From an uncultured Bacteroides sp. (GTDB lineage: Bacteria > Bacteroidota > Bacteroidia > Bacteroidales > Bacteroidaceae), in contig USLU01000032.1 of NCBI GenBank assembly GCA_900555635.1, positions 1-55,411 of the forward strand: a stretch of 55,411 bases of DNA, given 5' to 3'. The notes beneath the pieces are model-generated. The model made no database searches. It was not told the DNA's origin and was given only the letters and a program-made list of their open reading frames with translations. Below, in pieces: positions 33,120 to 43,165 of this stretch. The number at the start of each line of letters is the position of its first letter. Within the stretch, counting starts at the first letter, position 1. A program made the translations under genes and the position numbers.

Positions 33120-34625
33120 ATGAAATATCTTATATATGAACTATGCATTGCCTTTTTAGCTTGTTCTTGCTCAATCATAGGGAAATCGGATGCAAAACGT
33201 CTTAAAGGGACTAACTACTATATTTCAACAAAAGGAAGTGACAGTAATAATGGACTAGATGCCTCGACACCTTGGCAGACATTAGAAAAGGTGAACAGTA
33301 TGAAGTTTCAATCAGGTGACTCTATTTTGTTCTGTGTTGATGAGGAGTGGAAAGGACAATTAGCTCCGAAAGGCTCAGGTGACTCCATAGCTCCTATAGT
33401 AATCTCTTCGTATGGTCGGGGAAAGAAACCTCATATTGCCGGAAGTGGTATCAGTGGTATCAAGGCAGGGGCATTATTATTGTATAATCAAGATTATTGG
33501 GTGGTAGATGGACTTCAACTATCTAATACACCCGATGAACAGAAAAGCGATGTTCGATTTGGTATTTTGGTTAGATGGCATGATTATGGTACTGGTAGTG
33601 GTGTCAAAATTCAAAATTGCGATATATTTAACATTGCGGGCGATAACAATAACCGTTTTCATGGTGAGGGTATCTTGGTGATTGCTACAGGTAAGGTAAT
33701 ACCTACCAACTACGATCATGTTGTGATTGAAGGATGTAGTCTTAAGCATATTGACCGGACTGGCATTTCCGTTTGGAGTCAATGGCAAGAGCGCGGAGGG
33801 CTAACCTATGGTGCAGGGAATATTGATGAAAATTATCATGGAACAAGTGGGGCTTATAAGGCTTCTACAAATGTTGTAGTTCGTGGCAATTATCTGGAAG
33901 ATATTGGTGGAGATGGAATTCTTGTTTCTTGTACAGACGGAGCACTTATTGAGAAAAACCGTGTGTATAAAGCTAATCAACGAGGTACTAGTCCAAATGC
34001 CGGTATCTGGCCACATAACTCTAATCGAACTCTGATGCAATATAACGAAGTATCACATACTGGATTCTCAGGAGATGGGCAGGGGTTCGACATTGACTTA
34101 CTTTGTTTCGATTGTATTTCCCAATACAATTACAGCCATGATAATGCTGGAGGTTCACATTTGATTTGTTCGCAGGGAAACTTCGGTAAATCTTCACGCA
34201 ATATTGTTCGATACAATATTAGCCAGAATGACAAACGATTCACCTTCACCATAGCAGGTTCCACTGATAGCACATATATTTATAATAACAAAATCTACAC
34301 CGATGATCCTGAGACTTTAGGTCTTTTCACTACTTGGATGATGGAAGGAGGAAAGCCTGATAATACTTTTTTCTATAATAATATCATCTATTATGACGGG
34401 AAAGGAGAGAATTGTTTTGCTGATACTCTCAATTTCGTAGCAGCATTAAATTGCTGGTATGGTAATAATAAAAACATTCGCATTAATCCAAATCTGAAAG
34501 GTTCCATTCTTGCTGATCCTATGTTTATAGCTCCAGGAACAGGTAAATCCGGAATGAATACTTTGGATGGATATAAATTGGATTCTCTGTCTCCTGTATT
34601 CAAGTTAGGTTTTAAGGAGTTTTGA
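33120..34625 (+). CDS. right-handed parallel beta-helix lipoprotein, putative polysaccharide-active enzyme
   Basis: This is a probable surface or periplasmic lipoprotein (FLAC, Cys15). It opens with NYYISTKGSDSNNGLDASTPWQ-like sequence, typical of pectate-lyase-fold proteins (YYVSPKGNDSNDGTS type). Repeated coils of the parallel beta-helix follow: VVIEGCSLKHIDRTGIS, VVVRGNYLEDIGGDGI, ALIEKNRVYKANQRGTS, TLMQYNEVSHTGFSG and RNIVRYNISQND. Such proteins include polysaccharide lyases, GH28-like hydrolases and epimerases. I cannot place this one in a numbered family or name its catalytic residues. Its position right after susD makes it a candidate backbone-cleaving enzyme of locus B. Confidence 0.75.
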   Translation: MKYLIYELCIAFLACSCSIIGKSDAKRLKGTNYYISTKGSDSNNGLDASTPWQTLEKVNSMKFQSGDSILFCVDEEWKGQLAPKGSGDSIAPIVISSYGRGKKPHIAGSGISGIKAGALLLYNQDYWVVDGLQLSNTPDEQKSDVRFGILVRWHDYGTGSGVKIQNCDIFNIAGDNNNRFHGEGILVIATGKVIPTNYDHVVIEGCSLKHIDRTGISVWSQWQERGGLTYGAGNIDENYHGTSGAYKASTNVVVRGNYLEDIGGDGILVSCTDGALIEKNRVYKANQRGTSPNAGIWPHNSNRTLMQYNEVSHTGFSGDGQGFDIDLLCFDCISQYNYSHDNAGGSHLICSQGNFGKSSRNIVRYNISQNDKRFTFTIAGSTDSTYIYNNKIYTDDPETLGLFTTWMMEGGKPDNTFFYNNIIYYDGKGENCFADTLNFVAALNCWYGNNKNIRINPNLKGSILADPMFIAPGTGKSGMNTLDGYKLDSLSPVFKLGFKEF

Positions 34626-34726
34626 TTGAATCGAATGGATAAAATCAAAATTATATCTTGCGAATAAAATCATTAGTATCAAAGTAAGTTTTATGCTTTT
34701 ATTGTAATTATTTAAATAGAATTAAA

Positions 34727-37468
34727 ATGAAGAAAACAGATTCTTTCCTGTTTAGGTTGCTCTTTATTGCCTTTATGCTTTGGGGAGTATCTGCAACATC
34801 TTATTCCCAATCGGACAAAGCAGAGTTCTCTACTGCCGGCTTTTATAACTTGCCTCAGTTTAGAAGTGTTTATAACTTTAATCCGGCATGGCGTTTTCGT
34901 AAAGGTTCGGTAAAGGGAGCAGAAAAGATGGATTTCAATGATGATAAGTGGAACGTAGTTCATTTGCCCGATGGCATAGAACTATTGCCTGCCGAGGCAA
35001 GCGGATGTATCAATTATCAAGGTGAAGTATGGTACCGTAAACATTTTAACGTTCCTTTCGAAGAGAAGAACAAGCGCTTGGTGATTCATTTTGAGGGAAT
35101 CATGGGAAAGTCTAAAGTATGGGTCAATGGAATGCTTGTCAAAGAGAGTTTTAGTGGATATTTACCACTTGTGATAGATGTTACCAAGTATGTTTTCTCC
35201 GATAAAGAGAATGTGATTGCTGTTTGTGCGGACAATAGCGATGAACCCAATTATCCTCCGGGAAAGTCGCAAGATGTGCTTGACTTCACTTATTTCGGGG
35301 GGATATACAGGGATGCATGGATGTATTCAACGAATGATGTGTTTATCACCGATCCGAATGAAGAAGACAAAACGGCCGGTGGCGGAGTCTTTGTAACTTA
35401 TAGAAATGTGAGCGAGCAATCGGCAGACGTTATCGTAAAAGCTGATGTTAAGAACTTGACTGATGACAGGTTCAGCGGAAAAGTACTTTATGAGTTACTG
35501 GATAAGAATAACCGTCTAGTGGCAAGTGCGTCTTCCGAACTGAAGGTATCAAAAGGTACTTCTGTACAGACTAAGGATCAGATAATGAGGGTAACCTTCC
35601 CTCACTTATGGTGTCCGTCAACTCCTTATTTGTATAACCTTATAGTAAAGATAGTAAATAGCGAAGGAAAGGAAATAGACGGATTTAGACAGCGTGTTGG
35701 CATACGAAGCATTGAATTCAGAGGAAAAGAAGGGCTTTTTTTGAATGGAAAGCATTATGACAAACCGCTGATGGGAGCCAATCGTCACCAGGATTTTGCT
35801 ATTATCGGTCATGCGGTTCCCAATTCTCTGCATTGGCGTGATGCGAAGAAACTGAAAGATTTGGGTATGGAAGTCATCCGTAGTGCCCACTTTCCACAAG
35901 ATCCGGCTTGGATGGATGCGTGTGACGAGCTGGGATTATTTATGATAGTAACCACTCCCGGATGGCAGTTCTGGAACGAAACACCGACCTTTGAGGAAGG
36001 AGTCTATGATAACATCCGCCAGATGGTACGTCGCGACAGGAACCATGCTTGTATATTTCTTTGGGAACCTATTTTGAACGAAACTTGGTATCCCGATTAC
36101 TTTGCTAAGAAAGTACGTGATATTGTGGACGAAGAGTATCCTTATCCTTCCTGTTACTCTGCCTGCGATTATCGCTCTAAGGGAAGAGAGTTTTATAACA
36201 TATGGTATGAGAATGCCATAAACTTCAACAAAGAGAACCCCGCCTATACCGGCAAAGCTACAGAGCATATCACTTTCCTGCAAAGAGAATGGGGTGACTG
36301 TGTGGATGACTGGACGGCACATAACGGTCCAAGCCGGGCATCCAGGAAGTGGGGAGAAACGCCGATGCTTATTCAAGCCAAGCATTATGCGAAGACGAAC
36401 TTTGATTACATCTCATACGATGCCTTCTTCCGGACGACACCTCAGTTTATAGGAGGATGTATGTGGCATCCGTTCGATCATCAGCGTGGGTATCATCCAG
36501 ACCCTTTCTATGGTGGAATTATGGATAATTTCCGCCAACCGAAGACTTCTTATTATATGTTCAAGAGCTTCAGAAGCCCGGAAATAGATGCAAATTCAAT
36601 AGCGGAAACAGGTCCCTTTGTCTATGTCGCTAACGAAATGACTCCTTTCTCACCGGAAGATGTCACAGTTTTCTCTAATTGCGACAAGGTGGTTCTCACC
36701 ATAAACAAGGATGGTAGGCAGTTGGTGTATGAAAGAAAACAGACGGACGGTATGCCTTATCCGCCGATAACCTTCGAGAAAGCCTTCAGTTATGTAGAAG
36801 ACAAAATGATGTCCGATACCGACAACGAAGCAGGAGTGAATCGGCAGCAAGACTCTTATTTACTGGCAGAAGGTTATCTTGAAGGTGAAAAAGTTGCCGA
36901 ATGTATAAAACGTCCTGCCCGTCGTCCCGAAAGAATCATTCTACAGGTTGATGATGAAGGAAAGTCGTTAACTGCTGATGGTTCGGATAAAGTAGTGGTT
37001 GTAGCTTCTGTGGTGGATAAAAACGGGCAGGTGAAGCGGCTGAACAATTCGCATATCAGATTTTCGATAGAAGGCGAAGGACATTTGGTGGGAGGTGAAC
37101 AGGAATATGCCAACCCGGCAGAAGTCACTTGGGGAACAGTGCCGATATTGGTTCAATCTACTCATAAAGCCGGAAGAATAAAGGTTCATGCGGAAATGGA
37201 TTATACTGGTTCCCAGCGTCCTATTAGTGGTTATATAGAATTTTACAGTCAGCCTTCGAAGCGTACTTCCGTTTATTGTGAACAGGAAATGCAGGCTTAT
37301 GGAAAGCAAGCCAATGATATGAATAAGCATACCGATACCTCATCCCCTGCCGGATTACAGCAAGAAATAGAGAAGTTACGCTTGGAACTGAATACACTGA
37401 AGCTGAAAGAAGTCTCTACTCAACAATCGGAGTTCAATACGGCAAAAGAACATAAAGAAAAGGAGTAA
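34727..37468 (+). CDS. GH2-family glycoside hydrolase (beta-galactosidase type) with C-terminal coiled coil
   Basis: This is an exported GH2 enzyme (signal peptide 1-27) expected to remove terminal beta-linked sugars, most often galactose. The N-terminal sugar-binding jelly roll is seen in INYQGEVWYRKHFNVP (95-110), the immunoglobulin-like domain at about 215-325, and the TIM barrel from about 330. The general acid/base Glu452 lies in WEPILNETW, and the likely nucleophile Glu521 in LQREWGD. Later beta domains (about 700-860) include a DUF4982-like or Ig-like segment. The last about 40 residues form heptads (LQQEIEKLRLELNTLKLKE), a coiled coil that is unusual for GH2. It is the first of six densely packed enzyme genes. 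Confidence 0.88.
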   Translation: MKKTDSFLFRLLFIAFMLWGVSATSYSQSDKAEFSTAGFYNLPQFRSVYNFNPAWRFRKGSVKGAEKMDFNDDKWNVVHLPDGIELLPAEASGCINYQGEVWYRKHFNVPFEEKNKRLVIHFEGIMGKSKVWVNGMLVKESFSGYLPLVIDVTKYVFSDKENVIAVCADNSDEPNYPPGKSQDVLDFTYFGGIYRDAWMYSTNDVFITDPNEEDKTAGGGVFVTYRNVSEQSADVIVKADVKNLTDDRFSGKVLYELLDKNNRLVASASSELKVSKGTSVQTKDQIMRVTFPHLWCPSTPYLYNLIVKIVNSEGKEIDGFRQRVGIRSIEFRGKEGLFLNGKHYDKPLMGANRHQDFAIIGHAVPNSLHWRDAKKLKDLGMEVIRSAHFPQDPAWMDACDELGLFMIVTTPGWQFWNETPTFEEGVYDNIRQMVRRDRNHACIFLWEPILNETWYPDYFAKKVRDIVDEEYPYPSCYSACDYRSKGREFYNIWYENAINFNKENPAYTGKATEHITFLQREWGDCVDDWTAHNGPSRASRKWGETPMLIQAKHYAKTNFDYISYDAFFRTTPQFIGGCMWHPFDHQRGYHPDPFYGGIMDNFRQPKTSYYMFKSFRSPEIDANSIAETGPFVYVANEMTPFSPEDVTVFSNCDKVVLTINKDGRQLVYERKQTDGMPYPPITFEKAFSYVEDKMMSDTDNEAGVNRQQDSYLLAEGYLEGEKVAECIKRPARRPERIILQVDDEGKSLTADGSDKVVVVASVVDKNGQVKRLNNSHIRFSIEGEGHLVGGEQEYANPAEVTWGTVPILVQSTHKAGRIKVHAEMDYTGSQRPISGYIEFYSQPSKRTSVYCEQEMQAYGKQANDMNKHTDTSSPAGLQQEIEKLRLELNTLKLKEVSTQQSEFNTAKEHKEKE

Positions 37469-37515
37469 CTGGATGGCAAAACTAGGAAAACATAATTAAA
37501 AACAATTTATCAATA

Positions 37516-39828
37516 ATGACGAAGATAACTCTAACTTTAATACTGTTGATCTGCTCCTTGTACATCAAGGCAGACACTACCCCCCAATGGATAACAGCAT
37601 TCGAAAATCAGAATGCAACCAACTCATGGATTTGTTTTCAAAAGGAGTTTAATATAAAAGTAGTTCCAGCTCGTGCATTTGCCCGTATTGCTGCCGACAG
37701 CAAATATTGGTTGTGGATAAATGGAAAACTGGTTGTTCTGGAAGGAGCCGTAAAACGTGGACCTAACCCCCGAGACACTTATTACGATGAAGTCGATATA
37801 GCCCCTTACCTGAAATCCGGTCATAATGTGTTGTCTGCACTTGTGTGGTATTTCGGAAAAGAAGGTTTTTCATACAACCCGAGCGGTTCGGGAGCGTTGC
37901 TTTTCGATTGCAAAGCTGATGAATTTACCCTGAAGAGTGATGCTTCCTGGAAATCTGCTATGCATCCGTCTTATTATACCCCGCTGAAACCTACTCCCAA
38001 CTTCCGATTGCCGGAGTCGAGCATCGGTTTCGATGCCCGGCAGGATGTGGCGGGTTGGGAGTCCGGTAACAATCCTTCCTGCAAGCATTGGGCGGCTGCC
38101 CGTATTGTAGGAAAGGAAGGAGATGCGCCTTGGAATAAACTCCATCACCGTGTGATACCCATGTGGAAAGACTTCGGGCTGAAAGATTACGTGTCTCAAA
38201 TCATACGGAAGGGTAACGAATGCGATACATTAGTTTGCCGCTTGCCCTATAATGCGCAAGTAATGCCCTATATGGAAGTCGATGCAGCGCCAGGTCGGTT
38301 GATAACCATCTTGACCGATCATTATCAAGGTGGTAGTGCCTATAATGTCCGTGCCGAGTATATTACGAAACCGGGCACGCAACGCTATGAGAATAAAGGT
38401 TGGATGAATGGAGAAAATGTTTACTACGTCTATCCTAAAGATATAAAACTCAGCAAGGTTCAGTTTCGTGAAACAGGTTACGATACCGAGTTCGATGGTT
38501 ATTTCCATTGCAATGATGCTTTCTTGAATAAGATGTGGGATAAATCCCAGCGTACCCTTTACGTCACCATGCGCGATACTTATATGGACTGCCCCGACCG
38601 GGAGCGTGCTCAATGGTGGGGAGATGAAGTGAATGAGTCGGGCGAAGCTTTCTATGCGCTTTCCCTTAGCAGCCACCTGCTGATGAAGAAAGGCATGTAC
38701 GAGTTGATAGGTTGGCAGCGACCGACAGGAGAAATTTATGCGCCTATCCCTTCCTCCAATTATCATACCGAACTGCCTGGTCAGATGCTGGCATCCATCG
38801 GATACTTCGGCTTTTGGAATTATTATCTGAATACGGGTGACCTGCAAACTATAAAAGACCTCTATCCCGGCGTAAAGAAATATATGAACGTATGGCAAAA
38901 GAATGCCGATGGCACAATCAAGTTTCGTGCAGGTGAATGGACTTGGGGAGATTGGGGCGAAAACATTGATATAAAGGTACTTTTCAACGCTTGGTACTAT
39001 ATCGCCTTGCAAGGACAGCACAACATGGCCCTCGCTTTGGGGTTGACCGATGAGGTCGAAGGATTGGCACAGGAGATGAAAGAACTGAAGATTGCTTTTA
39101 ATAAGGTATTCTGGAATGGTAAAGAGTACCGTCACCCCGACTATAAATTACTGACGGATGATCGTATTCATGCACTTGCCATAGTGTCCGGTCTTGCCGA
39201 TAAAGAGAAATATCCGGCTATCCTGAATGTACTGAAACGTAGTGAGCATGCCAGCCCTTATATGGAAAAGTATGTGATTGAAGCCTTGTTCTGTATGGAG
39301 CAGGGCAAGTACGGCATCGAAAGAATGAAGAAAAGATTTGCCGAGATGGTGAACGATCCCGAACGATCAACCCTGTACGAAGGTTGGGGAATAGGTCCCA
39401 ACGGATTCCCCGGTGGAACTACCAACCACGCATGGAGCGGAGGTGGATTGACTATTATGTCCCAATATGTATGCGGCATTTTTCCTACAAAGCCCGGTTA
39501 TGAGGAATACAGGATATGCCCTCAACCGGCAGGAATTAAGCACGCTGAAACTTTAGTACCCACTGTAAAAGGGAATATCCAGGTTTCTTTTACCGATGAT
39601 GCCAAGGAATTTGCATTGAATGTTTCATCTCCGGATGGAATGAAGGCTATTATTTGCTTGCCATCCACCTCAAAAACAATATCGTTGAATGGCGAAGTTA
39701 TATGGAACAAAGGCAAACTAACAACTCATGCTGCAAATGCTGTATTAGCTGCCGATAAAATGAACTCATCTACCATCGCATTTAAGATGAATGGGGGAGG
39801 CAATTGGAAATTCGTAACAACAAAGTAA
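37516..39828 (+). CDS. GH78-like alpha-L-rhamnosidase
   Basis: This is an exported enzyme (signal peptide 1-19) of the alpha-L-rhamnosidase clan, with an (alpha/alpha)6 barrel. Two N-terminal beta domains (about 25-320) are followed by the catalytic domain. The family motif DCPDRERAQWWGDE lies at 358-371 (canonical form DCPxRxErxGWxGD), and the C-terminal subdomain ends with TTNHAWSGG and a beta-sandwich (KPGYEEYRICPQPAGIKHAE). The DRERAQWWGDE variant is slightly divergent, so a related specificity is possible, but rhamnose release is the best call. It starts 47 bases after the GH2 gene and is followed by the GH20-GH78 fusion gene after 3 bases. Confidence 0.87.
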   Translation: MTKITLTLILLICSLYIKADTTPQWITAFENQNATNSWICFQKEFNIKVVPARAFARIAADSKYWLWINGKLVVLEGAVKRGPNPRDTYYDEVDIAPYLKSGHNVLSALVWYFGKEGFSYNPSGSGALLFDCKADEFTLKSDASWKSAMHPSYYTPLKPTPNFRLPESSIGFDARQDVAGWESGNNPSCKHWAAARIVGKEGDAPWNKLHHRVIPMWKDFGLKDYVSQIIRKGNECDTLVCRLPYNAQVMPYMEVDAAPGRLITILTDHYQGGSAYNVRAEYITKPGTQRYENKGWMNGENVYYVYPKDIKLSKVQFRETGYDTEFDGYFHCNDAFLNKMWDKSQRTLYVTMRDTYMDCPDRERAQWWGDEVNESGEAFYALSLSSHLLMKKGMYELIGWQRPTGEIYAPIPSSNYHTELPGQMLASIGYFGFWNYYLNTGDLQTIKDLYPGVKKYMNVWQKNADGTIKFRAGEWTWGDWGENIDIKVLFNAWYYIALQGQHNMALALGLTDEVEGLAQEMKELKIAFNKVFWNGKEYRHPDYKLLTDDRIHALAIVSGLADKEKYPAILNVLKRSEHASPYMEKYVIEALFCMEQGKYGIERMKKRFAEMVNDPERSTLYEGWGIGPNGFPGGTTNHAWSGGGLTIMSQYVCGIFPTKPGYEEYRICPQPAGIKHAETLVPTVKGNIQVSFTDDAKEFALNVSSPDGMKAIICLPSTSKTISLNGEVIWNKGKLTTHAANAVLAADKMNSSTIAFKMNGGGNWKFVTTK

Positions 39829-39831
39829 CCC

Positions 39832-42800
39832 ATGAATCACAAAACACTATTTATACTATGGATACTGACGATTATTAGCTTGGGCACTCAAGCTGATAAT
39901 CTATCCATTATTCCCTATCCTAATTCGGTAGTTACGCATCCGGGAACCTATAAGTTCGAAGTTTGCCATCTTTCGTTTGACAAGGGATTGAAAAACGAAG
40001 CGACGTACCTGGAAAGTATGCTTAAAGAAGATTTCGATTTAAGCAGCACAACTGTTAAAAAGGGAGCGAACATCCGCTTACTTCTCTCTCCTCAATTTAA
40101 GAATGTCGAAGCCTATCGGTTACAGATAGACAAAGAAGGAGTCACGATTACCGCTTCTTCTCCACAAGGAGTATTCTATGGCATACAAACCCTGCGTCAG
40201 GTATTGCAGATGCGAGGCAATAAGCTTTGTGCCGATTACCTCATTATTGAGGACGAGCCTGCTTTCCGATGGCGTGCCTTTATGCTGGATGATGCCCGTG
40301 CCTTCAAAGGAAAGGTGGTCGTGAAGCAACTGCTGGATGAAATGGCAATACTCAAAATGAATACCTTTCATTGGCATCTCACTGAAGACCAAGGGTGGAG
40401 AATAGAAATCAAAAAATACCCCAAGCTGACGGAAATAGGAGGTACCAGAGACTCCACACAACTGAACTGGTACGAAAGTACTACCTTCGACGGCACTCCT
40501 CTGACCGGTTATTATACGCAAAAAGAGATCAGAGAGATTGTACGTTATGCTGCCGACAGGCACATCACTATTATTCCTGAGATAGAAATGCCCGGGCATG
40601 CTTCGGCAGCAATTGCTGCTTATCCCTGGTTGGGTACTTCAGGCAAAACGATTAAAGTGCCTTGTGCTTTCGGCGTGTTGTCCGAAGCGTTTAATGTAGC
40701 CGATCCTAAAGTTTTGAGTTTCCTCGAAGATGTGCTGGACGAGGTAATCGAGTTGTTTCCTTCAAAGATCATCCATATCGGAGGCGACGAAGTGAAGTAT
40801 GAGCAATGGAAGAACTCACCGGTGGTGCAACAATTTATGAAAGAGAAGCATATTGGCTCTCCTGCTGAGTTGCAAGTGTGGTTCACCAATTACATCTGTA
40901 CCTATCTGCAATCTAAAGGGAGGCGGATGATGGGATGGAACGACGTCACCGGCGATAAGTTGCATCACTATCACGACTCGGTGGAAGGCAGTATGCAGCA
41001 GAAGCTTTCTTCGGATGCTCTTGTGCAGTTCTGGACAGGCGATTTGCATCTCTTGCAGAAAGCTGCCGAAAGGGGGCATGAAATCGTAAATAGCTTTCAC
41101 GAATATACTTATCTGAATTACAATCATGACAAAATTACGCCCGGATTGGAATATACCTTTGCTCCCATTTCCTTGGAGAAAGCTTATTCCTTCTCTCCTA
41201 TACCCAAAGATTTCCCCGTTCAATGGAGAAATCAGATTATAGGGATGGGCTGCCAAATGTGGGGTGAATGGATTCCTACAGTAAGAAGTATGTATAAAAT
41301 GGTTTATCCTTATTGGGCTGCTCATGCTGAAACCGGTTGGACGCGGGAAAGCAAAAAAGACTATATTCGTTTCAGGAATGCTTTGCTTTACTTCATAACC
41401 CGTTGGGTAGGTAAGGGATATGTCTCTGTTTCAGATAGATGGATGCAGATACAACATAAGATGGAGAACCAATTTGGACCCCAAATGGAGAAGGAGGAAC
41501 TAACCACTACATACTTAATCCCTAAAAGGGTTGTCTGGACATCGGACAGTACACAAGGTGGTATCAAGTTCAGTGAAAGACTTCTTATCCCCAATTCCGG
41601 GCAAACGTATGTGAATACTGATAATTGCTGCATACTGGATAGCCGTAAGGATGCGCAACCGGGCATTCTTCTTGATTTCGGCAAGGAACTGCAAGGAGGT
41701 TTGCAGATATCAACTGGCATACGCCCCGACACGAAACCAGTGAAAGTAAGGCTGCGTTTTGGCGAGTCGGTAAGTGAAGCAATGAGCTCTGTGGGCGTAG
41801 AAAGCACGGGATTGCTCTCTGCTACCAACGACCATGCCATACGCGATATGATTGTTGAATTACCTTGGCTGGGGAACTTGGAGATAGGGAATACCGGCTT
41901 CCGCTTTGTGCGGATTGACTTAGTTGATAAAGATGTGACTCTTCCTCTAAACTCCGTTCGAGCAATATTTAAATACAGGGATATCCCTTATTTGGGCTCG
42001 TTTGTCTCTGATGATAAACGGTTGAACAAGATTTGGGAAACAGGGGTATATACGGTTCATCTGAATATGCAACAGTATCTGTGGGATGGTATAAAGAGAG
42101 ATCGTTTGGTGTGGATTGGCGATCTTCACCCAGAGGTAATGACTGTGAATACGGTCTTTGGCAATCAGCCTGTCGTTGCTAAGAGTTTGGATTTTGTCCG
42201 CGATAACACCCCTCTGCCCGGTTGGATGAACGATATATCTTCTTATTCGCTTTGGTGGATCATCATTCAGCGGGATTTATATCTTTACCAAGGCAATAGC
42301 AAGTATCTGAATGAACAGAAGAGCTACCTGAAACTCTTATTGAAACAAATCGAAGCAAACATAGATGCACAAGGTCGCGAGCAATATCCTGCTGCCAATC
42401 GTTTCTTGGACTGGCCTACCTCCGGCAATACACAGGCTATTCATGTGGGACTTCAATCTCTTACGGTATGGGCTGTAATGGCTGCCTCACAGATAGCGGA
42501 ATGGTTGCAAGACAATGAGTTGAAAGATCATAGTAGCCACCTGTTGCAGAAAATAGAAGAATATACCCCCGAGATACCTCATAACAAACAAGCGGCATCT
42601 TTATCAGCTCTTTCAGGTTTGGCGGATGTGCAAGAGATGGGTAAGGTGGTATTGGAGAATGGAGCGAATGATTTCTCTACATTCTATGGCTACTATATGC
42701 TGCAATGCTTGGCAAAGGCATCTCGCTATGAAGAAGCTTTAGACCTCATTTCTGATTACTGGGGCGGGATGCTCGATTTGGGGGCAACTACCTTTTGGGA

Positions 42801-43161
42801 AGACTTGAAGTATTCCGATTTGCAAAAGGCAAGTCGTATAGATGAAATAGTTCCGACTGGCTCATACGACATACATGCCGATGGTGGCGCCTACTGTTAC
42901 AAAGGTCTAAGACATAGCCTTTGTCATGGATGGGCTTCAGGACCTACCTCTTGGTTAAGCCAGCATGTGTTGGGCATTACACCCTTGGAGCCGGGATGCA
43001 AAGTAGTAAAGATAGAGCCTCATTTAGGACATTTAAAGTGGGTGAAGGGTACTTTTCCTACCCCTTATGGAGTGATAGAAGTAGAACATCGTAAGTTGGG
43101 AGATGGCAGCATTAGTTCGGATATTAAAGTTCCTGCCGGAGTTACTTACTTAAAAGATTAA
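39832..43161 (+). CDS. fused GH20 beta-hexosaminidase - GH78-like rhamnosidase
   Basis: This single 1109-residue protein joins two catalytic modules. Residues 1-21 form a signal peptide. Residues about 25-140 form the zincin-like GH20b domain and 145-510 the GH20 TIM barrel, with NTFHWHLTEDQGWRIEIK and HIGGDEVKYEQW. Asp319-Glu320 is the catalytic dyad of substrate-assisted hydrolysis of beta-GlcNAc or beta-GalNAc. After a linker at about 550, residues 565-1109 match the alpha-L-rhamnosidase layout: a beta domain (ILLDFGKELQGGLQI), the (alpha/alpha)6 barrel with WDGIKRDRLVWIGDLHPE at 751-768, and a C-terminal beta-sandwich (LGHLKWVKGTFPTPYGVIEV). The reading frame is continuous through the linker, so it is a genuine fusion and not two genes. 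Confidence 0.9.
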   Translation: MNHKTLFILWILTIISLGTQADNLSIIPYPNSVVTHPGTYKFEVCHLSFDKGLKNEATYLESMLKEDFDLSSTTVKKGANIRLLLSPQFKNVEAYRLQIDKEGVTITASSPQGVFYGIQTLRQVLQMRGNKLCADYLIIEDEPAFRWRAFMLDDARAFKGKVVVKQLLDEMAILKMNTFHWHLTEDQGWRIEIKKYPKLTEIGGTRDSTQLNWYESTTFDGTPLTGYYTQKEIREIVRYAADRHITIIPEIEMPGHASAAIAAYPWLGTSGKTIKVPCAFGVLSEAFNVADPKVLSFLEDVLDEVIELFPSKIIHIGGDEVKYEQWKNSPVVQQFMKEKHIGSPAELQVWFTNYICTYLQSKGRRMMGWNDVTGDKLHHYHDSVEGSMQQKLSSDALVQFWTGDLHLLQKAAERGHEIVNSFHEYTYLNYNHDKITPGLEYTFAPISLEKAYSFSPIPKDFPVQWRNQIIGMGCQMWGEWIPTVRSMYKMVYPYWAAHAETGWTRESKKDYIRFRNALLYFITRWVGKGYVSVSDRWMQIQHKMENQFGPQMEKEELTTTYLIPKRVVWTSDSTQGGIKFSERLLIPNSGQTYVNTDNCCILDSRKDAQPGILLDFGKELQGGLQISTGIRPDTKPVKVRLRFGESVSEAMSSVGVESTGLLSATNDHAIRDMIVELPWLGNLEIGNTGFRFVRIDLVDKDVTLPLNSVRAIFKYRDIPYLGSFVSDDKRLNKIWETGVYTVHLNMQQYLWDGIKRDRLVWIGDLHPEVMTVNTVFGNQPVVAKSLDFVRDNTPLPGWMNDISSYSLWWIIIQRDLYLYQGNSKYLNEQKSYLKLLLKQIEANIDAQGREQYPAANRFLDWPTSGNTQAIHVGLQSLTVWAVMAASQIAEWLQDNELKDHSSHLLQKIEEYTPEIPHNKQAASLSALSGLADVQEMGKVVLENGANDFSTFYGYYMLQCLAKASRYEEALDLISDYWGGMLDLGATTFWEDLKYSDLQKASRIDEIVPTGSYDIHADGGAYCYKGLRHSLCHGWASGPTSWLSQHVLGITPLEPGCKVVKIEPHLGHLKWVKGTFPTPYGVIEVEHRKLGDGSISSDIKVPAGVTYLKD

Positions 43162-43165
43162 GAGT

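Noticed and set aside
38230..39135. 301-codon open frame on the minus strand inside the GH78-like gene
   Set aside because: It lies entirely opposite a well-supported enzyme gene and shows no domain or signal peptide; it is a by-product of G/C-biased third positions.
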